Below are positions 15,684-24,041 of a stretch of DNA of 64,000 nucleotides, piece after piece. The DNA comes from an uncultured Verrucomicrobiota bacterium (GTDB lineage: Bacteria; Verrucomicrobiota; Verrucomicrobiia; Opitutales; Opitutaceae). A model generated the notes under the pieces. The model saw only the letters and a list, made by a program, of their open reading frames with translations. It searched no databases and was not told where the DNA came from. Position 1 is the stretch's first letter; every line of letters starts with the position of its first letter. Location: the NCBI GenBank assembly GCA_903904685.1, contig CAIVDS010000021.1, positions 1 to 64,000 on the forward strand, written 5' to 3'. Position numbers and translations under genes: made by a program.

Positions 15684-16286
15684 CTACATGCGGGAGGTGA
15701 TCTGCCGCAGGAGTTCGCCGTAGTCGTGGACGGCGGGAAACTGCGGGAACTGGCGCACGATGCTTTCGGGGGCGTGAAACAGGAAACCGTGGTCGGCCTG
15801 CGCGAGCATCGTCGTGTCGTTGAACGAATCGCCGGCGGCGATGACGTTGTAGTTGAGCGATTGCAGGGCGGCGACGGCATGGCGCTTCTGGTCGGCCATG
15901 CGAAGCCGGTAGCCCGCGATGCGGTCGTTTTCCACGACAAGGCGGTGGCAAAAAAGCGCGGGGCGGCCGAACTGGACCATGAACGGATCGGCGAACTGCT
16001 CGAAGGTGTCGGAGAGGATCACGACCTGGACGCGGCGGCGGAGTTCGTCCAGAAACCCGGCGGCGCCGGGGAGGGGAAAGAGGGACCCGATGACCGACTG
16101 GATTTTCGAAAGCGTGACGCCGTGGCGGTCGAGGATGTCGATGCGATAGCGCATCAGCTTGTCGTAGTCGGGCTCGTCACGCGTGGTGCGGCGCAGTTCG
16201 GGGATGCCGGTGCGTTCGGCGACGGCGATCCAGATCTCCGGCGTGAGAACGCCTTCCATGTCGAGGGTGACGATGCTTTGCTTCAC
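15684..16286 (-). CDS. thrH: Phosphoserine phosphatase / homoserine phosphotransferase (ThrH)
   Basis: A 200-residue HAD-superfamily enzyme matching ThrH throughout: TLDMEGVLTPEIWIAVAE (nucleophile and acid Asp/Glu near 9-11), TTRDEPDYDKLMRYR, VILSDTFEQF, AGDSFNDTTML (Mg-binding Asp) and LFHAPESIVRQFPQFPAV. The family moves phosphate from phosphoserine to water or homoserine, linking serine and threonine synthesis. The start is GTG. A 137-base copy of its 3' end lies 2.1 kb downstream, beyond the SGNH gene. Confidence 0.92.
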   Translation of the reverse strand: MKQSIVTLDMEGVLTPEIWIAVAERTGIPELRRTTRDEPDYDKLMRYRIDILDRHGVTLSKIQSVIGSLFPLPGAAGFLDELRRRVQVVILSDTFEQFADPFMVQFGRPALFCHRLVVENDRIAGYRLRMADQKRHAVAALQSLNYNVIAAGDSFNDTTMLAQADHGFLFHAPESIVRQFPQFPAVHDYGELLRQITSRM

Positions 16287-16510
16287 AAGTGTGGCAAGTG
16301 AACCAGAGGGCTTTGCGCGGAGGCAAGCTCGGTAAGCTCAAATCCAAAGCCGTGACGGGGAGCGGGAACGATAAAACCGGTTTGGGTTTCGCGGTGTTTT
16401 TGAAAGACCTTGCCAATTTTTGGCTTCATCTGGAACTTTATCCATGCCGTGGCGGGAGTCGATTGTGCCGATGCGCGTATCGACGAGAAGCCAGATCGGC
16501 CCACTATCCC

Positions 16511-19500
16511 ATGAGAATAATACCCTTTGTTTTAACGCTTTTACTGAGCCTTTCGCTGTCGGGGCGTGCGGAGACTCTTCCCGTCGAATGGGGCGTGTTC
16601 AGGACTCCCCTCAAATCCACGGATTTCGATTTGAAGAGTTTCGCGGAGTGGATGGACGGAGGGGAAAAAGCCATCGTGATCGAGCGTGGACAGCCAGCCG
16701 TGCGTTCTCCCCAGTATGCCGTCTGGACGCAGGATAGCCTGACGGCATCCAGAGGACTTCGTTTCGGAAATTCCAAGATTCCCGGGCGGCGCCATCTGCG
16801 GGTGGGGTTGTTGAACAACATCCCCGTGGGCGCCATTCTCGTGACGGGAAATATCCAAGTGAGCGTCTTGAAATCGAACGCCAACTATCCCGGCAATCTC
16901 AATGACGATTCCCAGTGGATCATTGGAACGCGAATCAAGGATGGAAAGATCACTTCCGACGAAGTGGAGAATGCCCGTGAAGCGACCATGTGGGTCTTCC
17001 CGCCTGGAACGCAGCCGAAGGCGTTAAGATTCAGCCATACGGCCCAGCCGAACGACGGCAATTATCAAGGTGTTCTGATGGGCGCCTACATGCTGTCGGG
17101 GCGGTTCTCCAATCTGGCCGCCGGGGCGCTGGCGGCCGCCAGCAGTTCGCCTGAGAAAGCGACTCGGATCAATGATGGCATCGAGAGCCGGGGTGAAACC
17201 TGGGATAACATCCGGAGTCGCGACGGCGAGCGCGCCCACCCGGTCAGCGCCCAATATCCGGAGTGGCTCATGCTGGTCTGGCCCCGTGCGGTGTCGCTCA
17301 GGGGACTCGGTTTCCTCGTGCCCGGCTTTTGCACCGCGGAGGTGCAGGTTTACACGGGTCTTGAAACCGTGCATCCACGGGATGCGACCGACAAGGATTG
17401 GAAAACGCTGGCGACCGCCCCGGTGCAGTTGACCGCCGCCTTGAGTTCGCTGGATGGCGGTTTGGGCTGGTTCGATTTCGGGAAGGATGTTGCGACGCGC
17501 GCGGTGAGGGTGGTGATCACCGCCATACCCGAGAAGAACCTCGGCTGGCATTGGACCGGCGACGGCGTGCATGAGAAACGCGTCTGGCTATCGGAGATGC
17601 TCGCGATGGAGGATATCGGATCAAAATCTCTGACGGCTCCCGCGGCCAATGCCGCCCAAGTCGTCCCGCATCCTCCCATTCCCGTGAGCTTCACCCTGCC
17701 GGAGGACGGTTGCGTCACGTTGGTGATCGAGGACGCCTCGGGGAAACGGGTCCGCAATCTCGTCTCCCAGGCTCCGTTTCCCAAGGGTGAAAATACCGTC
17801 TGGTGGGACGGCACCGATGATCTGGCCCGCGACCGTGCCGCCGCGAACCACGGGATCTACTTCATCCCGCCCAGTTTTGTCGCTCCGGGCTCCTACACGG
17901 TCCGGGGTCTTTGGCACAAGCCGCTCGATCTTCATTACGAGTTCTCCGTTTATTACCCCGGCGATCCCCCGTGGCCCAGCGTCGATCTTTCCTCCGGCTG
18001 GATGACCAGCCACACTCCGGCCTCCTGCGTCGTCTTCATTCCCGGAAAGAAGGCTCCCGGCGGCCAGCCTCTCATTGGCATCGGCGCCGCCGTGTCCGAG
18101 GGCGGCTCGGCGTTCTCGTGGCTTGATCTCGACGGGAAAAAGGTCGGCGGACGCGGCTGGATCGGTGGCGCCTGGACCGGCGCCCAATTCCTGGCGGGCG
18201 ATTCCGGCCCCGATGCGGAATGGGACGCGACCGCCTATGCCGGCTCGGCCTTCGAGGGCAACAAGAGCTATGGGGTCAACGGGAAAGTTGAAATTCGCCT
18301 CACCAAGCTCACCACGCTCGTCCCGGGCGGCGACAAGCCGGTTCTCAGGGAAAAACTCCTGATCGACCCGCTTCCGAAACCCTCGCCGGGTGCGAAGCGC
18401 CTGTCGGCGGACGCTTACATCGGTGGTCTCGCGGTTCGCAACGGGCTCCTGATTTTCAGCCAGCCGGCGCTCGACAAGATCGTCTTTGTCAATGCGAAGG
18501 CGGGCGACATTCTTGGCGAGGCCGCCGTGCCGGATCCCCGCGCCTTGGCCTTTGATGGCGAGGGAAGACTGCTCCTGCTCTCCGGGAAAACCCTTCTCCG
18601 TTATGCGGCGGGCGCCTCGACTCAAAAACTCCCGGACCCTGAGAAGCTGGTTGTCGGTTTGGATGATCCGCGGGGCATCACGGTCGATTCCGCCGGGAAG
18701 ATCTACATCTCCGACCAAGGGAACAGTAATCAGGTAAAGACGTTCTCCCCCGAGGGAAAACCATTGCTTGTGTATGGCAACGCAGGAGCCACGAAGGCGG
18801 GGCCTTACGATCCGCTCCACATGAATCACCCCAAGGGGATCGATGTCGATTCCCAGGGACGCCTCTGGGTGGCCGAGGACGATCACCACCCGAAACGTTT
18901 GAGCGTCTGGAATCCCGACGGCACGTTGCGGAACGCCTGGTATGGCCCTCCCTATTACGGCGGCGGCGGCATTCTCGACCCGAAAGAGAAAGGGACTTTC
19001 CTGTATGACGGGATGGAGTTCCAACTCGATTGGCGGAAGGGGAGCTACCAACTCTCGCGGGTTTATTACCGACCCGACGATGGCAACCTCCAACTGGCCT
19101 TTCGCGCAGGCCCTCCCGAGACGCCCGTTTACTTCAATGGCAAACGCTATCTCAGCGACGCGTTCAACAGCAACGGGACCAACGGCCACCCCAACATCTT
19201 CATCTTTCTCGACAAGGGCGACCGCGGCGCGGTTGTCCCCGTGGCGGGTGCCGGCCGCGCCAATGACTGGCCCATCCTGAAGACAGACGCGTTCAAGTCC
19301 CTCTGGCCGCAGGGGCTGGACCTGTCATCAAGCGATCCCAAAAAGAACGCGGGCTTCTTCCTCTGGAGCGATCTCAACGGCGACGGCCAGGTCCAGCCCG
19401 ACGAGGTGAAAATCATCGCCGGCAGTTCCGGCGGCATCACCGTGGGCGACGATGGCTCGTTCCTTGTCGCCCACCTCGGGCCCGATGCCGACCACCAGCA

Positions 19501-20926
19501 TGCGACACGCTTTAAGCCGGTCCGCTTTACCGACAAGGATGTCCCCGTTTACGACATCGCCGGCGGCGAAATGCTTGCCCCCGCGCAATCACCGGGTGGT
19601 GACGGTGGCGATCAGCTTTTGGCCGGAACCGATGGCTGGCTCGTGATGACGACCGCCCCGGTCCCGTTTTCGAATCTTGGTCTCGGCGGGACGAAGGACG
19701 GCGTCCCCGCATGGAGTTATCCCTCGCTCTGGCCCGGTCTGCACCCGTCTCACAGCTGCGCGATCCCCACCGAACCCGGCATGCTCGTAGGCACGACCCG
19801 GCTCCTCGGCGGCCTCGTCACTCCGAAGGGCTCCGAGGTCGGGCCTCTCTTCTTCCTCAACAGCAATCAGGGGGACGTCTACGCCTTCACGCAGGACGGC
19901 CTTTTCGTAGCCCACCTCTTCGACGATTTCCGACGGGCGCCGTATTGGGAGATGCCGGCGGCGGTGCGGAACATGAGCGTCAACGGTCTTTCGCTGGGCG
20001 GCGAAAATTTCTTCCCCTCGGTCGCGCAGACATCGGAGGGACAGGTCTATCTGAACACCGGTGCGACCATGTCGCTGGTTCGCGTGGACAACCTTGGCAC
20101 GCTCCGGCCGATCGCTCCTTTCCCGCTCCAGATAACGGCCGCCGACCTTGGCAAGGGGCAGGAGTATGTCATCGCCGGCGAGGCGGTGCGGCAGGCGGCG
20201 CAGGGCTCGGGTATCCTTGAAGTTCCCATCCTCAAAACCGCTCCGGTGGTCGATGGGAATCTCGACGACTGGGCGAACGCCGAGTGGGCCGCGATCGACC
20301 ACCGGGGCACCAACGCCTACTTCAACTCCACCAGCAGACCCTACGATGTGAACGGCGCCGTGGCCATCGCCAACGGGAAGCTCTATGCCGCTTGGAAGAC
20401 CGCCGATCCCAAGCTCGCCCAAAACGCGGGTGACATCCCGAACGGGCTCTTCAAGTCGGGAGGCGCCCTCGACCTGATGATCGGGGCCGATCCTGCGGCC
20501 GGGCCCAACCGTCCCGCGGCCGTGGCGGGCGACGAGCGCCTCCTCATCTCCCAAGTCGGCGGCAAAACCCGCGCCTTGCTTTACCGCGCCGTCGTCTCCG
20601 GCACCGCCGCGAAGGACAAGGTGCCGTTCAACGCCCCGTGGCATGGCATCACCTTGGATCGTGTCGACGACGTGAGCGCGCAGGTGGAGTTCGCCGCCGA
20701 CAAAGCCGGCAACTACGAGATCGCCGTGCCGCTCTCCGTCCTCGGCCTCCGGCCTTACCAGGGCATGCGGATCAAGGGCGACATCGGCATCCTGCGCGGC
20801 GACGGCAGGCAGACGACCCAGCGCATCTACTGGGCGAACAAGGCCACCGCCATGGTCTCCGACGTTCCCACCGAAGCCGAGCTGACTCCGCGACTGTGGG
20901 GGACATGGGTGTTCGATCAAAAGTAG
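16511..20926 (+). CDS. Giant secreted NHL-propeller / FlgD-Ig / CBM9-like protein
   Basis: 1471 residues from MRIIPFVLTLLLSLSLSGRAE, a signal peptide; the frame is open to 16289, but that leader is antisense to thrH. Domains in order: discoidin-like beta-sandwiches (about 110-380); a FlgD-type Ig domain (about 480-590, FTLPEDGCVTLVIEDASGK, WDGTDD); an NHL-type propeller (about 700-850, PRGITVDSAGKIYISDQGN, PKGIDVDSQGRLWVAED); a second propeller half; and a C-terminal CBM9/DOMON-like domain from about 1240 (VVDGNLDDWANAEW). A paralogue is encoded at 39926-43702. Probably a cell-surface or secreted glycan-binding protein; no catalytic site recognised. Confidence 0.7.
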   Translation: MRIIPFVLTLLLSLSLSGRAETLPVEWGVFRTPLKSTDFDLKSFAEWMDGGEKAIVIERGQPAVRSPQYAVWTQDSLTASRGLRFGNSKIPGRRHLRVGLLNNIPVGAILVTGNIQVSVLKSNANYPGNLNDDSQWIIGTRIKDGKITSDEVENAREATMWVFPPGTQPKALRFSHTAQPNDGNYQGVLMGAYMLSGRFSNLAAGALAAASSSPEKATRINDGIESRGETWDNIRSRDGERAHPVSAQYPEWLMLVWPRAVSLRGLGFLVPGFCTAEVQVYTGLETVHPRDATDKDWKTLATAPVQLTAALSSLDGGLGWFDFGKDVATRAVRVVITAIPEKNLGWHWTGDGVHEKRVWLSEMLAMEDIGSKSLTAPAANAAQVVPHPPIPVSFTLPEDGCVTLVIEDASGKRVRNLVSQAPFPKGENTVWWDGTDDLARDRAAANHGIYFIPPSFVAPGSYTVRGLWHKPLDLHYEFSVYYPGDPPWPSVDLSSGWMTSHTPASCVVFIPGKKAPGGQPLIGIGAAVSEGGSAFSWLDLDGKKVGGRGWIGGAWTGAQFLAGDSGPDAEWDATAYAGSAFEGNKSYGVNGKVEIRLTKLTTLVPGGDKPVLREKLLIDPLPKPSPGAKRLSADAYIGGLAVRNGLLIFSQPALDKIVFVNAKAGDILGEAAVPDPRALAFDGEGRLLLLSGKTLLRYAAGASTQKLPDPEKLVVGLDDPRGITVDSAGKIYISDQGNSNQVKTFSPEGKPLLVYGNAGATKAGPYDPLHMNHPKGIDVDSQGRLWVAEDDHHPKRLSVWNPDGTLRNAWYGPPYYGGGGILDPKEKGTFLYDGMEFQLDWRKGSYQLSRVYYRPDDGNLQLAFRAGPPETPVYFNGKRYLSDAFNSNGTNGHPNIFIFLDKGDRGAVVPVAGAGRANDWPILKTDAFKSLWPQGLDLSSSDPKKNAGFFLWSDLNGDGQVQPDEVKIIAGSSGGITVGDDGSFLVAHLGPDADHQHATRFKPVRFTDKDVPVYDIAGGEMLAPAQSPGGDGGDQLLAGTDGWLVMTTAPVPFSNLGLGGTKDGVPAWSYPSLWPGLHPSHSCAIPTEPGMLVGTTRLLGGLVTPKGSEVGPLFFLNSNQGDVYAFTQDGLFVAHLFDDFRRAPYWEMPAAVRNMSVNGLSLGGENFFPSVAQTSEGQVYLNTGATMSLVRVDNLGTLRPIAPFPLQITAADLGKGQEYVIAGEAVRQAAQGSGILEVPILKTAPVVDGNLDDWANAEWAAIDHRGTNAYFNSTSRPYDVNGAVAIANGKLYAAWKTADPKLAQNAGDIPNGLFKSGGALDLMIGADPAAGPNRPAAVAGDERLLISQVGGKTRALLYRAVVSGTAAKDKVPFNAPWHGITLDRVDDVSAQVEFAADKAGNYEIAVPLSVLGLRPYQGMRIKGDIGILRGDGRQTTQRIYWANKATAMVSDVPTEAELTPRLWGTWVFDQK

Positions 20927-21122
20927 ACCATTTTTTCTTCGTTATGATTGAGCCTTTGGGAGTATGGGTTCAGCACCTGTTCGACAGATTCCGGGGCAGG
21001 CTCTCACTAAACCTGCTTATTGGCCGATCCAGAGGTGCTCTGGAAGCCGAAGATCAGCCGTCCCACGAACCGATCATTAATTCAGCCAAGAACGTTAATC
21101 TTGGTGATTCAACGGAGTTTCC

Positions 21123-22208
21123 ATGACCGATCGCGAGCGCTTTCTGAGGCTGATGAATTATGAATCGGTGGACCAGCATCCGATCGGCTTGGCGGGGCCG
21201 TGGCCTGATACGGTGGCCCGATGGAGGAAGGAGGGCTTGCCTGCCGAGGTCACCGATGTGCACGCCTATCTCGGAATTCCCCACCTCAGGGTGGTTAATA
21301 TCGTCGGAGTCTTCCCTTATTTTCCGAAATTCGAGCGGCGCATTCTGGAAAACAACGAGACGTTCGAGGTCAGCATAGATGGGGACGGTCGGACGGTGCG
21401 CAATTTCAAGGATCACACATCCATGCCGGAGTGGATTGATTTTCCCGTCAAAGATGGTGAGGACCTTCGGCGGGTCATGGATGAGCACATGGATGTCGGC
21501 GATATGGATGCGCGATTCGGTGAAGAATTTGAAAAGTCTGTAAGGCAGAAAACCGTGGATCATCCCGACGCGCTGGTCATGAGCAATGGCGGGGGTTATT
21601 ACTGGGTGTTGCGGTCCTTGGCGGGGGTCGAGGTGGCCAGCTATCTGTTGCATGATGAACCGGCGTTGGTTGATGAATTGTTTGAGCGGATCTTTACGCT
21701 GGTGATGGAGGGTCTGCGCCGGGTCACCGCCAGGGTTCAGGTGGATGTGATCGGATATGGGGAGGATATTGCCGGCAAGAACGGGCCGTTGATGGCCCCG
21801 GCCATGATCAAGAAACTGATTCTCCCGCGTTATCGTGCCGCCTTGGATTTGGCTCATGCCAAGGGGATTGATCTCACGTGGTATGATAGCGACGGCGATC
21901 TGCGATTGCTCCTCCCGGATTATATGTCCGTCGGGATCAACGGGGTTTCGCCCTGCGAGGTCGCCGCCGGCATGGACCCGGTGGCCTTGAGAAAGGCTTT
22001 CGGAAGGAACTTGCGTCTGATCGGCGGCTTTGACAAACGCATCGTTGCAAAGGGGAAATCGGCCATCGATGCCGAATTTGAACGGCTGCGCCCGGTCATT
22101 CAGGAAGGTGGGTTCATGCCGACCATCGATCACTCCGTTTCTTCGGATATTTCGTGGGACAACTATCGGCATTTCCTGGACGCCATCCGAAAGTATTCCG
22201 GCCATTAA
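21123..22208 (+). CDS. URO-D superfamily protein (methyltransferase/decarboxylase-like)
   Basis: 361 residues beginning MTDRERFLRLMNYESVDQ, the usual start of URO-D/MtaA-like proteins. MSNGGGYYWVLRSLAGVE sits mid-barrel. DVIGYGEDIAGKNGPLMAP and LIGGFDKRIVAKGKSAIDAE are the conserved C-terminal half, ending HSVSSDISWDNYRHF. A GGAG precedes the ATG. These proteins are corrinoid or unknown-substrate enzymes distinct from HemE and often sit in glycan-use loci. The last 76 bases of the gene plus its trailer are repeated at 26152-26270. Confidence 0.8.
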   Translation: MTDRERFLRLMNYESVDQHPIGLAGPWPDTVARWRKEGLPAEVTDVHAYLGIPHLRVVNIVGVFPYFPKFERRILENNETFEVSIDGDGRTVRNFKDHTSMPEWIDFPVKDGEDLRRVMDEHMDVGDMDARFGEEFEKSVRQKTVDHPDALVMSNGGGYYWVLRSLAGVEVASYLLHDEPALVDELFERIFTLVMEGLRRVTARVQVDVIGYGEDIAGKNGPLMAPAMIKKLILPRYRAALDLAHAKGIDLTWYDSDGDLRLLLPDYMSVGINGVSPCEVAAGMDPVALRKAFGRNLRLIGGFDKRIVAKGKSAIDAEFERLRPVIQEGGFMPTIDHSVSSDISWDNYRHFLDAIRKYSGH

Positions 22209-22250
22209 GAGAGCGTGGAAATGCGTGTGGATTTGGCGGGTTTTGTTAAT
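22133..22250 (+). repeat. 3' end and trailer of the URO-D-like gene (duplicated at 26152-26270)
   Basis: 118 bases here match 119 bases at 26152-26270 with about a dozen differences, covering SDISWDNYRHFLDAIRKY-SGH-stop and 40 bases beyond. The segment between the copies (22251-26151) contains a minus-strand propeller gene and a plus-strand sialidase-like gene. Confidence 0.9.
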
Positions 22251-22256
22251 GCAGCG

Positions 22257-22360
22257 AGGGAGACGCCAAATGCAGGCCGGGGTGGAGTGTTAGTCCGAGC
22301 ACTGGGTGATCTCATCTCGAAGCCTATTTAAATCCGGTTCATCCAGCGCCAACAACACCT
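22257..22360 (-). repeat. Copy 2 of the CSD-tail repeat
   Basis: The minus strand reads LDEPDLNRLRDEITQCSD-stop. The frame could start at an ATG that overlaps the stop of the next gene (ATGA at about 22366-22369). The trailer part, 22257-22300, matches 3319-3359. The coding part, about 22287-22357, matches 23935-24005, where it reads LHEPDSKELWDWITKCSD-stop. It is probably the 3' remnant of an unidentified gene. Confidence 0.6.
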
Positions 22361-22366
22361 GGGCGG

Positions 22367-23761
22367 TCATTTGCCGTTGATGCCGACCTTGATCACTTGT
22401 CCCGGTTCGGAATCGGTGCCGAAGTAAATGGCGTCGTGCTTTTCGTCGATCACGGCTGTGCGCAGGTAGGACTCGCCATAAAGCTCAAACGGATTTCCGG
22501 GGACAGTATCGCCGTCGCGAGGGTACTGCTTGAGCGAGCCCGGCTGGAGGTCGAGGCGTCCCACTTCCTCCATCGGTGAGGTCCCGTCGCCGACGTGAAT
22601 CATATAAACGTGTCCCGGATAACAATTGTCGGTGCCAAAGTAGACATTCCCATGGGTTAAATCGATCACTGCGGCGGCGAGATCGCGTTCTCCAACCCGC
22701 AAGTTCAAAACAGAAACCGGGTGTGCAGGGAAGTTGTCGCCGGTTCCCAGCTGCATCCGCGCCACCATAGCCTGATTATACGGCCACGTGTCCGCCTTGG
22801 GGTGGTCCTTGGCCTGGTCGCAGTTGTAGGTGCCGATATACCCGCAGGCATGGACAGGATCGATCACGAACCCCTGATCGAAGCTTGGATAGTCGGAACC
22901 GGCGCGGGCAACGCCGTCCGAGGGTTCGGTGCTGTCCAAAGTATAGGTGGCCACGCTGCCGCCACCGTCATGAAACGTGCCAAGGTTGACCTTGGAAATC
23001 TGCGGGGCCTCCTTGACCTTCGTTGAATTGTCGAAACTGGTGAAATAAGCGTAATGATGCACGGGGTCGATGGCGCAGTAGCGAATGGATCGGATGTTGA
23101 TCGTTTCGGCGCCCTGATCCGTGAAATCTGAAAGCCGCACGCGCAGGATCTTCCGTGCCGTCCCGCGCACGTTGATTCCAAAGTAAACGTAATGTTGATT
23201 CGGATCGGGGCTGCTGAGATCGATGGCGCTGCACATGATCGTGCCTGCGGCTGACTTGCTCTGCAAAGTTGAAATCAGCCTGGGTGTTTCATGGGCGCCG
23301 CCCGGGGCGAATTTCAATATCTGGCCACTCGCCATGCCGCAATAGATGAAATGCTTCAACGGGTCAGGATCAGACGTATCGACCTCGACGCCGAGCATGG
23401 CGACCATCCCCTTGGAAATCGGGTTCGGCGCCCCGTCCTTGACAAGCTTGGGGATGCGGCCGTGCAGATCGATCTTGGCGAGGATGCTGGGATCGATCGG
23501 GCCTGCGGCGCCGAAATAGGCAAACCCCGCAACCGGATCGATGGCAGCCTTGTAGGAGGCTCCAAACGGCTTGAGTTCGAGGACCTCTCCAACATTGGTC
23601 ATGCCGGTTCGCGCAAGTTCACCGGGAGCCACCGGTGGCGCATGCAGCGGGCCGGGTTCTGTGAACGCAGCAGTGCCAGCCAGAAGAACAGGCAACAAGG
23701 CGCATCGAACCAGTGTGCGATACTTGATTTTCAGATTTCCGTGAAATCCATGAATCTTCAT
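22367..23761 (-). CDS. Secreted beta-propeller protein with repeated IDP-YFG motifs
   Basis: About 464 residues from MKIHGFHGNLKIKYRTLV, with the hydrophobic run CALLPVLLAGTAAF ending near residue 33 as a signal sequence. The mature part repeats a blade motif at least seven times: (A/V)IDP or (A/V)ID followed ten or so residues later by YFG or YIG (AAIDPVAGFAYFG, CAIDPVHHYAYFT, AVIDEKHDAIYFG). That is a propeller of the YVTN/kelch kind with no enzyme signature. The frame is open to 23863; the start is chosen for the signal peptide. It is divergent from the sialidase-like gene. Confidence 0.65.
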   Translation of the reverse strand: MKIHGFHGNLKIKYRTLVRCALLPVLLAGTAAFTEPGPLHAPPVAPGELARTGMTNVGEVLELKPFGASYKAAIDPVAGFAYFGAAGPIDPSILAKIDLHGRIPKLVKDGAPNPISKGMVAMLGVEVDTSDPDPLKHFIYCGMASGQILKFAPGGAHETPRLISTLQSKSAAGTIMCSAIDLSSPDPNQHYVYFGINVRGTARKILRVRLSDFTDQGAETINIRSIRYCAIDPVHHYAYFTSFDNSTKVKEAPQISKVNLGTFHDGGGSVATYTLDSTEPSDGVARAGSDYPSFDQGFVIDPVHACGYIGTYNCDQAKDHPKADTWPYNQAMVARMQLGTGDNFPAHPVSVLNLRVGERDLAAAVIDLTHGNVYFGTDNCYPGHVYMIHVGDGTSPMEEVGRLDLQPGSLKQYPRDGDTVPGNPFELYGESYLRTAVIDEKHDAIYFGTDSEPGQVIKVGINGK

Positions 23762-23934
23762 CTTGATTAAAATTTCCAATGTGGTTTTCTTGTTCACGAT
23801 TCGCGCAGGCCGATTTTCGGCATTTTCTTTTCGGCCCATAATTTTACGAGCTCTTTTCATCATTTTATCGGTTCACGCACCCCGTTCCCTCCGCTGCCGG
23901 ACGTTGACAGGATACATCTCGAGCTGCCCCAAAA

Positions 23935-24005
23935 GTTAGTCTGAGCACTTTGTAATCCAATCCCACAGCTCCTTTGAATCCGGCTCGTGCAGCGCCGCAC
24001 TAGAC
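23935..24005 (-). repeat. Copy 3 of the CSD-tail repeat
   Basis: About 70 bases resemble 22287-22357. The minus strand reads SSAALHEPDSKELWDWITKCSD-stop. It lies in the 280-base gap between the propeller gene and the sialidase-like gene; the rest of that gap (23762-23934, 24006-24041) shows no other recognisable feature. Confidence 0.55.
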
Positions 24006-24041
24006 AACCTATGCAATGGGCTGTATGAGAGGCTCAATACA

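Noticed and set aside
16289-16510. 74-codon N-terminal extension of the giant secreted protein
   Set aside because: It would bury the signal peptide and lacks protein character; the ATG at 16511 is preferred.
17621-19189. 522-codon minus-strand frame
   Set aside because: Shadow of the giant secreted protein gene; no recognisable domain.
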